Assembly: GCA_036732755.1 (NCBI GenBank)
Contig: DAINBU010000046.1
Span: forward strand, 1-36,714
Direction: 5' to 3'
Origin: DASRRB01 sp036732755
GTDB lineage: Bacteria > Planctomycetota > B15-G4 > SIAN01
DNA length: 36,714 bases
The notes below the pieces were generated by a model. It was given only the letters and a program-made list of their open reading frames with translations, did not search any database and was not told the origin of the DNA. This document shows positions 1 through 7,509 of this stretch, piece after piece (the first letter of the stretch is position 1; the number at the start of each line of letters is the position of its first letter). A program made the position numbers and the translations under genes.

Positions 1-217
1 GCGCCGTCAGCCGCAGCGCCTCCACGAACTGCGGATCGGCGAAGACGCGCGCGTAGTTCGCGCCGCCGTTGTTCGCGCCCGCGCCGCCGAGCAGCGTGCC
101 GCTCCGGAATCCCAGCACGACGTTCCAGACCAGCGGATAGATATTGAAGGCGAGCAGGAAAAGGAGCGTGGGTCCGGTGAAGCCCCACGAGAGCCGACGT
201 GTCCGCGGACCGCGCAT
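1..217 (-). CDS. Sugar-type ABC transporter permease, N-terminus (cut by window edge)
   Basis: Reading the complement from an ATG at 217-215 gives an open frame that runs off the window start (72 codons visible). An in-frame TAA lies five codons upstream, so this ATG is the natural start. The product begins MRGPRTRRLSWGFTGP, followed by a hydrophobic segment (about residues 17-37, TLLFLLAFNIYPLVWNVVLG), then a glycine-rich stretch and NYARVFADPQFVEALRLT. This is the usual N-terminal pattern of MalF/UgpA-like permeases: first transmembrane helix with a YPL motif, then an N-Y-x-x-x-x-x-D-P-x-F periplasmic segment. From family knowledge it would form half of an inner-membrane channel for a sugar or similar solute; the substrate is unknown. 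It is transcribed away from the barrel gene at 273. The identification rests on the first quarter of the protein only. Confidence 0.72.
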   Translation of the reverse strand, partial: MRGPRTRRLSWGFTGPTLLFLLAFNIYPLVWNVVLGFRSGTLLGGAGANNGGANYARVFADPQFVEALRLTA

Positions 218-260
218 GGGCGAGGCGTATTACCAAAGAGCCCGCCGGGTCCGGTCGGTC

Positions 261-266
261 AGGAGG
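261..266 (+). promoter_or_regulatory. Ribosome binding site that sets the start at 273
   Basis: A consensus AGGAGG lies six bases before the ATG at 273. It argues for this start over the in-frame ATGs at 144 and 216. The 144 start would place coding sequence across the divergent permease gene. Confidence 0.6.
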
Positions 267-272
267 GCCGGG

Positions 273-1028
273 ATGTCGGCGAGCGTGCTGGTCGCGGCGG
301 CGCTCGGCGTCGAAGGCTGCACGGTCCACTACGACGTGGTCTCGGCGTCGGGCCACGTCGAGTACTGGCACCCGAGCGTGCACGGGAACGTGTCGATCAC
401 GCGGGCCTCGCAGCCCGGCACCGCCAGCGACGTGAGCCTGCGGCGCGACGCCGGCCTCGACGACGGCAACGCGCTCGGCGCGGGCCTCGATCTCGACCTC
501 GGGCCCTACCGCGTGGCCGTCGAGTACCAGGACCTCGCGCTGCACGGCAGCACCGTCGCGCCCGAGGACTTCATCTTCCACGGGCAGCGGTTCCCGCAGG
601 GGAACCTCGTCTCCGCCGACCTCAAGTGCCCGACGACGCGGGCGAGCTGGAGCTACGCGTTCTGGCAGCGGGGCGAGAGCTCGTGGTGGGCGGGGCTCGG
701 CGCGCGCTTCTGGACGTTCGACATGGAGATGACGGACGACACGACCGGCGTCACGACGTCGCGCCGCTTCAACCACGTCTTTCCGATGGCGGTGACCGAC
801 GGGTCGTTCGACCTCGGCCACGGCCTCTCGACGCTGCTGCGCGCCAACATCGCGGCGATCTCGAGGTCGCAGGTGATCTACGACGCGGCGACCGGGCTCG
901 CGTACCAGATGGTCCGCTTTCGCGCCGAGCTCGGCTGGCGCTTCATGCGCTACGACATCAACGAGGCCGCGAACGAAGGCGACTTCAACCTGAGCGGGCC
1001 GTTCCTCGCGCTGCGCTTCACGTTCTGA
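273..1028 (+). CDS. Predicted outer-membrane beta-barrel protein
   Basis: From the ATG at 273 the product is 251 residues. It opens with a short hydrophobic segment ending in Gly-Val-Glu-Gly-Cys (C16), a weak lipobox. The rest alternates polar and hydrophobic residues, with paired strands such as YRVAVEYQDLAL, WWAGLGARFWTFDMEM and FRAELGWRFMRYDI. It ends in LRFTF, the aromatic C-terminal signature recognised by the BAM assembly machinery. I infer an 8-to-10-strand barrel in the outer membrane. No specific family is recognised and no ligand can be named. The n-region from this start lacks positive charge. Starting at ATG 216 would add an Arg-rich n-region (RARRVRSVRRAG) but lacks a good ribosome site, so the exact start is open. 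The next gene begins 16 bases after the stop. Confidence 0.65.
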   Translation: MSASVLVAAALGVEGCTVHYDVVSASGHVEYWHPSVHGNVSITRASQPGTASDVSLRRDAGLDDGNALGAGLDLDLGPYRVAVEYQDLALHGSTVAPEDFIFHGQRFPQGNLVSADLKCPTTRASWSYAFWQRGESSWWAGLGARFWTFDMEMTDDTTGVTTSRRFNHVFPMAVTDGSFDLGHGLSTLLRANIAAISRSQVIYDAATGLAYQMVRFRAELGWRFMRYDINEAANEGDFNLSGPFLALRFTF

Positions 1029-1044
1029 GCCGGTCGCGCCTCCC

Positions 1045-3012
1045 ATGTCGCTGCTCGCCCTCCAGGATGTCGCCAAGGCGTACGACGCGAAGCCGGTGCT
1101 GCGCGGCGTCGACCTCGTCGTGAACGAGGGCGACCGCATCGGCCTGCTCGGCCGCAACGGCTCGGGCAAGACGACGCTGCTCAAGATCCTCGCCGGCGTC
1201 GAGCGGCCCGATTCGGGCGAGCGCGTCGCGAAGCGCGACCTGAAGCTCGGCTGGCTCGAGCAGGCGCCGAAGCTCGACCTCGCGCTCACGGTGCGCGACG
1301 CGGTGCGGCTCGGGCTGGTCGGGCGCGAGCGGGTGCTCGCGGCGATCGAGGCGGTCCACCAGGAGCTCGGCCGCGACGGCATCGACGCCGACCGGATCGA
1401 GTCGCTCCTCTCGAAACAGGACCGTCTGGAAGCGGAGCTCGCGACGCTCGGCGGCCACGACGTCGAGCACAAGATCGAGGCGATGGTGCGCTCGCTCGGG
1501 CTGCGCGACGTCGACGCCTCGTGCGGGACGCTGTCGGGCGGCGAGCAGCGGCGCGTCGCGCTCGCGCGCCTCCTGGTCGGCACGCCCGACCTGCTCCTGC
1601 TCGACGAGCCGACCAACCACCTCGACGCGCTCGTGACCGACTGGCTCGAGGACCGCCTCCTCGAGTCGCGCGTGCCGCTGCTGCTCGTGACGCACGACCG
1701 CTACTTCCTCGACCGCGTGGTCGACCGCATCGTCGAGCTCGAGCACGGCCGGCTCGTCGAGTACGACGGCGGCTACGCGCAATACCTGTGGAAGCGCGCC
1801 GAGCGCGACCACGCCGCCGGCAACGCGGCGCACGAGCGGCGGATGCTGCTGCGGCGCGAGACGGCGTGGGCGCGGCGCGGCCCGCCGGCGCGCACCACCA
1901 AGTCGAAGTCGCGCATGGCGCGCTGGGAGGCGCTGGTCGCCGACGGCGGCGACGCGGCGATCGGCACGGTCTCCTTCACGCTGCCGCCGGGGCCGCGGCT
2001 CGGGACGAAGGTGCTCGAGCTGCACGGCGCCACGAAGTCGTTCGACGGGCGCGTCGTCGTCCCGACGCTCGACTTCGAGCTGCGCGCGGGGATGCGGCTC
2101 GGGATCGTCGGGCCGAACGGCGCCGGCAAGTCGACCTTCCTCTCGCTCTGCACCGGCGCGCTCGTGCCCGACGGCGGGGTGCGCGCGGTCGGCGACACGG
2201 TCAAGTTCGCCGCGATCGACCAGCAGCGGCGCGGCCTCGACCCGAAGAACACCGTCGTCGACGAGGTCGCGAGCGCCGACATGGAGAACGTGCGCGTCGG
2301 CGGGCAGACGATGCGGATCGAGAGCTTCCTCGACCGCTTCCTCTTCCCCGGCCCGACCAAGTTCTCGCGTGTCGAAGACCTTTCCGGCGGCGAACGCAAC
2401 CGCGTGCTGCTCGCGAAGCTCTTGATCCAGGCCGGCAACGTCGTCGTGCTCGACGAGCCGACCAACGACCTCGACCTCGAGACGCTGCGCACGCTGGAGG
2501 AGGCGTTGGTCGCGTTCGAGGGGGCGGCCCTCATCGTCAGCCACGACCGCTGGTTCCTCGACCGCGTCGCGACGCACGTGTTGTACATGGATGGCGAGGG
2601 ACACACGCGGCTGCACGAGGGCGACCTCTCGTCGCTGCTCGAACGGATCGCGCGCGAGCGCGCCGCCGAGGAGGCGCGCGCGGCGCAGGAGGCGCAGGCC
2701 GCGAAGCGGAAGACCGCCGCGCGCGCCGCGTCGACGGCGGCGGCGGCCGCGAGCCCGGCCAACGCAACGCCGCCGAAGCGCAAGCTCTCCTTCAAGGAGG
2801 CGAAGGAGCTCGAGGCGCTGCCGGAGAGAATCGCGGAGATCGAGGCGCGCGGAGCAGAGCTCGACCGCAGGTTCGCCGACCCGGCGCTCTACAAGGGCCT
2901 GCAGCAGGAGCTTGCGAAGCTGCAGGGCGAGCGGACGGACCTCAAGCGCGCGCTCGAAATCGCGTATGAACGTTGGGAGGAGCTCGAAGCGCTGCGCGAG
3001 AAGGCGCCGTAG
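1045..3012 (+). CDS. uup: ABC-F family ATPase, Uup type
   Basis: A 655-residue soluble protein with two ABC cassettes and no membrane segment. The first Walker A (GRNGSGKT) is at about residues 36-43, its signature LSGGEQ near 163 and Walker B LLLLDEPTNHLD near 182. The second Walker A (GPNGAGKS) is at about 356, with a signature LSGGERNR near 446 and VVLDEPTNDLD near 467. After an Ala/Lys-rich linker (about 535-580) comes a charged coiled coil of roughly 75 residues, the C-terminal DNA-binding-type domain that distinguishes Uup from EttA-like members. ABC-F proteins act on the ribosome; Uup is linked to ribosome rescue and precise excision of transposons. The length matches E. coli Uup (about 635). 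It lies 16 bases after the barrel gene and 31 bases before the TfoX-like gene, so it is probably co-transcribed. Calling Uup rather than another ABC-F rests on the C-terminal coiled coil. Confidence 0.88.
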   Translation: MSLLALQDVAKAYDAKPVLRGVDLVVNEGDRIGLLGRNGSGKTTLLKILAGVERPDSGERVAKRDLKLGWLEQAPKLDLALTVRDAVRLGLVGRERVLAAIEAVHQELGRDGIDADRIESLLSKQDRLEAELATLGGHDVEHKIEAMVRSLGLRDVDASCGTLSGGEQRRVALARLLVGTPDLLLLDEPTNHLDALVTDWLEDRLLESRVPLLLVTHDRYFLDRVVDRIVELEHGRLVEYDGGYAQYLWKRAERDHAAGNAAHERRMLLRRETAWARRGPPARTTKSKSRMARWEALVADGGDAAIGTVSFTLPPGPRLGTKVLELHGATKSFDGRVVVPTLDFELRAGMRLGIVGPNGAGKSTFLSLCTGALVPDGGVRAVGDTVKFAAIDQQRRGLDPKNTVVDEVASADMENVRVGGQTMRIESFLDRFLFPGPTKFSRVEDLSGGERNRVLLAKLLIQAGNVVVLDEPTNDLDLETLRTLEEALVAFEGAALIVSHDRWFLDRVATHVLYMDGEGHTRLHEGDLSSLLERIARERAAEEARAAQEAQAAKRKTAARAASTAAAAASPANATPPKRKLSFKEAKELEALPERIAEIEARGAELDRRFADPALYKGLQQELAKLQGERTDLKRALEIAYERWEELEALREKAP

Positions 3013-3043
3013 CGGGGGCGGAGGCGAGGACGCGGAGGCCGCG

Positions 3044-3418
3044 ATGGACCGGGACGAAGCGCTCGCGCTCTACGAGAAGCTCGTCGCGACGAAACCCGCC
3101 GTCGAGCGCAAGGGCGACACGATGCCCTACACGTCGCTGAACGGCCACATATTCAGCGTGCTGCACAAGGACGGCAGCGTCGCGCTGCGCCTGCCGGCGG
3201 CGGAGCTCGCGGCGTTCCTGACGAAGTACTCGACGAAGCGCTCCGTCCAGTACGGCATCGTCCTGAAGGAGTACGCCGTCGTCCCCGACGCGCTGCTGCG
3301 CAAGACGAAGGAGCTCGCGCGCTGGTTCGATACGAGCCGCGCCTACGTCGCGTCGCTGAAGCCGAAGCCGACGACGCGCGCGAAGAAGTCGGCGAAGTCG
3401 CCGAAGAAGAAGCGGTGA
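3044..3418 (+). CDS. Small TfoX/Sxy N-domain-like protein with basic tail
   Basis: A 124-residue cytoplasmic protein starting at ATG 3044, with purine-rich GGAGG upstream. The core reads VERKGDTMPYTSLNGHIFSV, then VALRLP and a conserved YGIVLKEYAVVPDALL segment. This resembles small bacterial proteins often annotated as TfoX/Sxy N-terminal-like, which fold as a compact alpha/beta domain; E. coli TfoX is a competence regulator but the stand-alone small forms have no established role. The last 20 residues are almost all Lys, Arg, Ala, Ser and Pro (KKSAKSPKKKR at the end), suggesting contact with nucleic acid. Its stop overlaps the GTG start of the next gene by four bases. The family call is by pattern memory and moderate; the reading frame is secure from length, composition and context. 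Confidence 0.65.
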   Translation: MDRDEALALYEKLVATKPAVERKGDTMPYTSLNGHIFSVLHKDGSVALRLPAAELAAFLTKYSTKRSVQYGIVLKEYAVVPDALLRKTKELARWFDTSRAYVASLKPKPTTRAKKSAKSPKKKR

Positions 3419-4608
3419 GCGTGCGCGCGCGCGCCGCGATCGCGCTGCTCTCGTTCGTGGTCGCGTGCAGCGGCGACGACGCGCCGACAGGCGACCCGGC
3501 GCAAGCGCCGGCGCGCGAGCGGTCGCAGGACCCGAACGTCTTCGAGGTCGAGCCGGGCGGCGACATCCAGGCGGCGATCGAGGCGGCCGCGGCGGCGGGC
3601 GCGAAGGGCAAGACGGTGCGCGTCCGCGCCGGGACCTACCGCCCGAAGCAGCCGGCGCAGGCTCTGATCTGGTTCCACGCGAAGCACGACGGGATCACGG
3701 TCGAGGCCGACGGCGCGGTCGTGCTCACGGCGGCGAACCCCGGGCTCGCCGACCCGAGCGACCCGAGCTTCCCCGCCATCGTGAACCACGTCGTCTACTT
3801 CGGGGACGGCGTCGGCGCGTCGACCGTGCTGCGCGGCTTCGAGATCACCGGCGCGAACCACTACGTGACGCAGTCGGAGACGCCCGGGCCGGTGCAACCG
3901 AACGTCCCGGAGCCGCGGCTCACGAAGTCGCTCTTCTTCTATTGCGACGGCGGCGCGATCAAGGTGTTCGGCCGCTCGAGCCCGACGCTCGAGCGGCTCG
4001 ACGTCCACGACAATTACGCCAGCCCCTGCGCCGGAGGCCTCTCGATCGAGCAGCGCGGCTTCTCGGAGAACGCGGTCACGATCCGCGACTGCGTCTTCCG
4101 CAACAACCGCTGCCAGATCACCGGCTCCGCGGTCGACGTGCTGCCCGGCGGCGCGGCCGAGCTCGAGAACTGCCTCTTCGTCGGCAACGTCTCGAACACG
4201 GGCGTCGATTTCGTGAGCCCGAAGGACGACCTGCGCAGCTTCGAGCACGGCTCCGGCGCGCTCACCGTCTTTTCGAAGTCGCGCGCGCGCGTCGTGCGCT
4301 GCACGTTCACCGACAACTGGAACGGCGCCGACGACACGGGCGAGGCGAGCGTCTACGAGCACTGCCTCTTCTGGAAGAACGGGCGCGGCGGCGGCGTCGC
4401 ACCCGGAACCCGTTACGAGCTCGACGTCGTGAACGGAGCGGGCGTCACCGGCTGCCGCATCGGCGGCGGCGTCGCCGACCTGCGCGGCACGATCGACAAG
4501 ACGCGCAACACGCTCGACGCGCCCGATCCCGAGTTCGACGCGGCGTTCGAGCCGCGCGCGCCGGGATGCGAGGGCGTCGGGTACCGGGCGCCCCGCGCGG
4601 CGAAGTGA
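3415..4608 (+). CDS. Right-handed parallel beta-helix lipoprotein
   Basis: The start is a GTG whose last two bases form part of the upstream TGA (GTGA overlap), implying translational coupling. The N-terminus carries Arg residues, a hydrophobic run and a lipobox ending at C18 (LLSFVVAC), so the 397-residue product should be lipid-anchored outside the cytoplasm. The body has the short-strand, turn-rich pattern of pectate-lyase-like beta-helices. IQAAIEAAAAAGAKGKTVRV is the typical opening coil, followed by repeats of the type I-x-x-C-x-F-x-x-N (IRDCVFRNN, ELENCLFVGN, VVRCTFTDN, VYEHCLFWKN). Such proteins bind or cleave polysaccharides, or serve as surface structures. No catalytic triad can be assigned by eye, so an enzyme activity is not claimed. 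Confidence 0.82.
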   Translation: MSVRARAAIALLSFVVACSGDDAPTGDPAQAPARERSQDPNVFEVEPGGDIQAAIEAAAAAGAKGKTVRVRAGTYRPKQPAQALIWFHAKHDGITVEADGAVVLTAANPGLADPSDPSFPAIVNHVVYFGDGVGASTVLRGFEITGANHYVTQSETPGPVQPNVPEPRLTKSLFFYCDGGAIKVFGRSSPTLERLDVHDNYASPCAGGLSIEQRGFSENAVTIRDCVFRNNRCQITGSAVDVLPGGAAELENCLFVGNVSNTGVDFVSPKDDLRSFEHGSGALTVFSKSRARVVRCTFTDNWNGADDTGEASVYEHCLFWKNGRGGGVAPGTRYELDVVNGAGVTGCRIGGGVADLRGTIDKTRNTLDAPDPEFDAAFEPRAPGCEGVGYRAPRAAK

Positions 4609-4704
4609 GGCGGGGCGCGCCGGGAATTCCGCTTTCATCGCCGGCCGGGCGGCGACGAAGATTCCTGCGGGTCGCGGTCCTCCGAAGCCGTCGGGAGTTC
4701 CACG

Positions 4705-5184
4705 ATGGTCTGCAAGCTCCTCGCCGCGTTCGCGTGCCTCGGGATCATCGGCGCCGATGATCTGTCGCGCATCGCTCGCGACATGCTCGCGCCGAATCGC
4801 CGCTGGATCGGCAACGGCATCGAGATGTCGGGCAACGGCCGGCACTGGAGGCTCGACTCCGACCTGAAGAGCTCCGGATGGCTCTGGGCACGCAAGGAGT
4901 CGCTCACGACCTCGATCACGTACGAGCCCGCCGGCATCCTCGACGCGCTCGAGGTCTACGTCGCGGCCGACCGGAACGGCGACGGCCGGATCGAGAAGTC
5001 GGAGTGGGTGCTCGCCGGCCGCGACGTCGCGCACGACGCCGACGGCAAGGCGACCGCGGTCATCCGCGATGCTCCATTCCCGTCGGGCAACGTCGGGTGG
5101 CGGATCGTCCAGCGCTACCACGACGAAAAGCCGTTCTACGACGAGTGGCTCGACAACGACCGGCTGACCACCGAGGATCCGTGA
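4705..5184 (+). CDS. Secreted protein with one canonical EF-hand loop
   Basis: A 159-residue product with a short export signal (MVCKLLAAFACLGIIGADD). Residues 89-100 read DRNGDGRIEKSE, which fits the 12-position EF-hand consensus exactly: Asp1, Asn3, Asp5, Gly6, Ile8, Glu12. No second EF-hand is visible, so calcium binding would be by a lone loop of the dockerin/calerythrin-like kind or within a beta-rich scaffold. The remainder is rich in Trp, Asp and Tyr and belongs to no family I recognise. A binding or structural role in the periplasm is inferred. It begins 96 bases after the beta-helix gene. The frame is supported by the signal peptide and by the intact loop. Confidence 0.6.
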   Translation: MVCKLLAAFACLGIIGADDLSRIARDMLAPNRRWIGNGIEMSGNGRHWRLDSDLKSSGWLWARKESLTTSITYEPAGILDALEVYVAADRNGDGRIEKSEWVLAGRDVAHDADGKATAVIRDAPFPSGNVGWRIVQRYHDEKPFYDEWLDNDRLTTEDP

Positions 5185-5319
5185 CCGCCTCGACCGGATC
5201 CGCGCCCGACCCCGCCGCGCGTCGCCGAAGCGTCGCTAGAACGGGCCGCCGCGCGGACGCGACGCGCGTGCGAGCGGGTTCGAGCGAAGCGTCGCGCCGG
5301 AACTCTCGGGAAGAACGTC

Positions 5320-6176
5320 GTGAACCTCGTCCTCGGCGCCACCGGTCACAGCGGCGGAGAAGTCGTGCGCGTGCTCCGTTCGATGAAGCAGCCGGTGCGG
5401 GCGATCGTCCGCGATCCGGCGAAAGCGAAGGAGGTCGCCGGGCTCGGCGTCGAAGTGGTTACGGGAGACCTCGCGGAGCCGGCCGGACTCGAGCGCGCCT
5501 TCGCGGGCGGCGCCGCGCTCTTCCTGCTCGCGCCGGTCGCGCCGAACCAGGCCGACCTCGAGCTCGACGCGCTGCGCGCCGCGCGTGCCGCCGGCGTGCG
5601 CCGCGTCGTCAAGCTCAGTGCGATCGGCGCCGATCCGCTCGCGCCCGGCCACTTCAGCCGCGCGCACGGGTCGGCGAGGTGGCGCTCCGCTCCTCGGGGA
5701 TCGGCTGGACGATCGTGCGCGGCGCGTTCTTCTATTCGAACCTGCTCTTCGCGGCCGACGCGATCAAGAAGCAGGGCGTCTACTCCGGTCATTGGGGCGG
5801 GAGCGCCGCCGCCTGGGTCGACACCGCCGACCTCGCCGAGGTCTGCGCGCGCTGCATGGTCGAGCCGCAGCACGCGGGCGAGGTGCTCGTCGCCACCGGA
5901 CCCGCCGCGTTCACCAATGACGAACTCGTCGCGGTCGTCGGCCGCGAGCTCGGGAAGACGATCCGATACGTCGATCGCTCCCCGGAAGAGCATGAGAAGC
6001 AGATCGTCGCGAGCGGCGCACCCGCGTGGTACGCGCAGGCCGAGATCGCGCTCGGCGAGATGGTCCGTTCCGGCGTCGCGCGCGAGGTTACCGGCACGGT
6101 GGCACGCGTGACGGGCCATCCGCCGCGGACGATGGCGGAGTACGTGCGGGCGCACGCAGCGGCGTTCATGGCGTGA
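5320..6176 (+). pseudogene. NmrA-type NAD(P)-binding reductase gene with a one-base frameshift
   Basis: From a GTG at 5320 the frame encodes a Rossmann start (MNLVLGATGHSGGEVVRVLR, with GATGxxG) and continues to FSRAHG. Beyond about 5670 the homologous sequence continues in another frame: VGEVALRSSGIGWTIVRGAF, then an intact C-terminal half to the TGA at 6174-6176 (YVRAHAAAFMA). Restoring one G in the GGG at 5668-5670 joins the halves as RAHGVGEVALRSSG, exactly the H-G-x-x-E-x-x-L-R-x-S-G pattern of NmrA/QorB-type quinone or azo reductases. The product would then be 285 residues, the usual family length. Both halves look well preserved, so this is either a very recent inactivation or a sequencing error in a G run. 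If intact, it would be a cytoplasmic NAD(P)H-binding oxidoreductase or redox-sensing regulator. Confidence 0.82.
5668..5670 (+). other. Inferred site of missing base (GGG, probably GGGG originally)
   Basis: The reading frame of the NmrA-type gene changes here. Upstream homology is in the frame of 5320; downstream homology is one base out of phase, consistent with a single deletion. The bases around it (GCGCACGGGTCGG) do not form a slippery heptamer. Confidence 0.7.
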
Positions 6177-6199
6177 ACCCTCAGATCCGGAGCCGCCCG

Positions 6200-7459
6200 A
6201 TGAGACTTGCCATGTCCACGCTCGCACCGGCGCTCTGCGCCGTTGGGGTCGCGTGCACGGACGTCGAGACGCAGCGGTCCTTGACGGAATCGACCCGACC
6301 GCCGACTGCACAGCATCGGCTGGAATTGCCTGCGTCCGGCGTCGGGACCGTGAAGCTGCTCTCTCACGTCTGGCCGATCGCGCAGGTCTTCGCGAGTTCG
6401 GGATCGGATGCGTATTTCGTCCTCGATACGGGGGCGTCGGAGGTCTTCCTGGGTCCGGAGCAGGCGGTGAAATGGAATCTGCCGGTCCAGGACATGCCGG
6501 AAGTCTCGCTCTACAGCGCATCGGTTGCCGTGAGTTCCAGGCGTCATGCGATTGTTCCGTCGCTCTTTCTCGGGGAGGCGGTCGCGCGGAACGTCGATGC
6601 GTGGGTACTGGACGCCTTCCCGCCTGGTGTCCGGGGGGCCATCGGTCAACGCTTGTTGTTCGAGAGCGTCCTCATTCTCGATGGCAAGGCCTCGACGGCG
6701 ACGTTCGTTGCATCGGAGATCGCGGAGCAGGAGATCGAGCGGCGCTACCCCGGTTCGCACTGGAGCACGATTCCGCTGTTCCGCCGTGAAGCGGACGTGT
6801 GCGTCGATCTCGACATCGCGGGCCGCACGATGCGATTGCTAGTCGATACGGGCGCGACGACGACGAGCATCGATCGCGAGGCGATTCAAACCCTCGGTTT
6901 GAAGGCAGTTCGCAAGGAGTCGGTCCGAGAGATGGACGCGGGCGGCGATCGGATCCACGAATCGGAAGTGTTCCGAGTCGAAGGCTTGAAGTTCGGCGGC
7001 TGGACGTGTGATTTCGAGACACCTTCCGTGCCCGCATCGGAACTGCGGGAATCGGGGGTCGCGGGATTGCTGGGATTCGACTTCATACGCCGGGTCCCCT
7101 GCGTCTTCGATCTGCCGAACGGGCGAATGATGATCCGCGACGCCGATCCCGGGTGCGATGCGCTGCTACACAGCACGAAGGACCGGTTCGCGGAGGCATG
7201 TTTCGCAGATCCCTTGCCCGAGATTCGGGAGATGGCGGCCGTTTCGACCGCAGGAACCGGCCGAAGGCGCCTCGTCTCCCTCGTCGCAGGATTGCTGGAC
7301 GATCCGGAGCCCGAGGTCCGCGACTGCGCCGCGGCCGCGATCGGCACTTTCGCCCAGAAGAACTGGCCGGCAGAGACTCGCGTCGCGCTCGCGAGGGAGT
7401 GGTGGAGCCGGCACCAGGACGAGCCCGAGTACCACCTCCCGTCGAATGCGTCCAAGTAG
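6200..7459 (+). CDS. Lipoprotein with two retropepsin-like aspartic protease lobes and a HEAT-like tail
   Basis: A 419-residue product from ATG 6200. The signal MRLAMSTLAPALCAVGVAC predicts lipidation at C19. Two aspartic-protease triads are present: VLDTGAS with the Asp at residue 76, and LLVDTGATTTS with the Asp at 216. Each is followed by a retropepsin-type lobe; the second ends in GLLGFDFIRR, the conserved flap/psi-loop region. A single chain therefore supplies both catalytic aspartates, as in pepsin or in bacterial aspartyl-protease-like proteins. The last about 75 residues contain LLDDPEPEVRDCAAAAIGTF, a textbook HEAT repeat, so the protease seems fused to a short helical adaptor. Base composition differs from its neighbours: hand counts give about 60% GC at 6361-6420 and 6841-6900, against 82% at 5461-5520, with codons such as ACT, GCA, TTG and GAA frequent. 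Recent acquisition or weak codon selection is possible. Confidence 0.78.
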   Translation: MRLAMSTLAPALCAVGVACTDVETQRSLTESTRPPTAQHRLELPASGVGTVKLLSHVWPIAQVFASSGSDAYFVLDTGASEVFLGPEQAVKWNLPVQDMPEVSLYSASVAVSSRRHAIVPSLFLGEAVARNVDAWVLDAFPPGVRGAIGQRLLFESVLILDGKASTATFVASEIAEQEIERRYPGSHWSTIPLFRREADVCVDLDIAGRTMRLLVDTGATTTSIDREAIQTLGLKAVRKESVREMDAGGDRIHESEVFRVEGLKFGGWTCDFETPSVPASELRESGVAGLLGFDFIRRVPCVFDLPNGRMMIRDADPGCDALLHSTKDRFAEACFADPLPEIREMAAVSTAGTGRRRLVSLVAGLLDDPEPEVRDCAAAAIGTFAQKNWPAETRVALAREWWSRHQDEPEYHLPSNASK

Positions 7460-7509
7460 GACGCCGCGCCGATCGCCATCAATCGCGAACGCGCCCGTCG
7501 CCGCCGCCG

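Noticed and set aside
144..272. Longer N-terminus for the first barrel protein
   Set aside because: It would overlap the divergent ABC permease coding region, and the consensus AGGAGG points to ATG 273. ATG 216 is kept as a minor alternative.
5660..5680. Programmed -1 ribosomal frameshift in the NmrA-type gene
   Set aside because: There is no X-XXY-YYZ slippery heptamer and no obvious downstream stem. This family is not known to use recoding, so a lost G is simpler.
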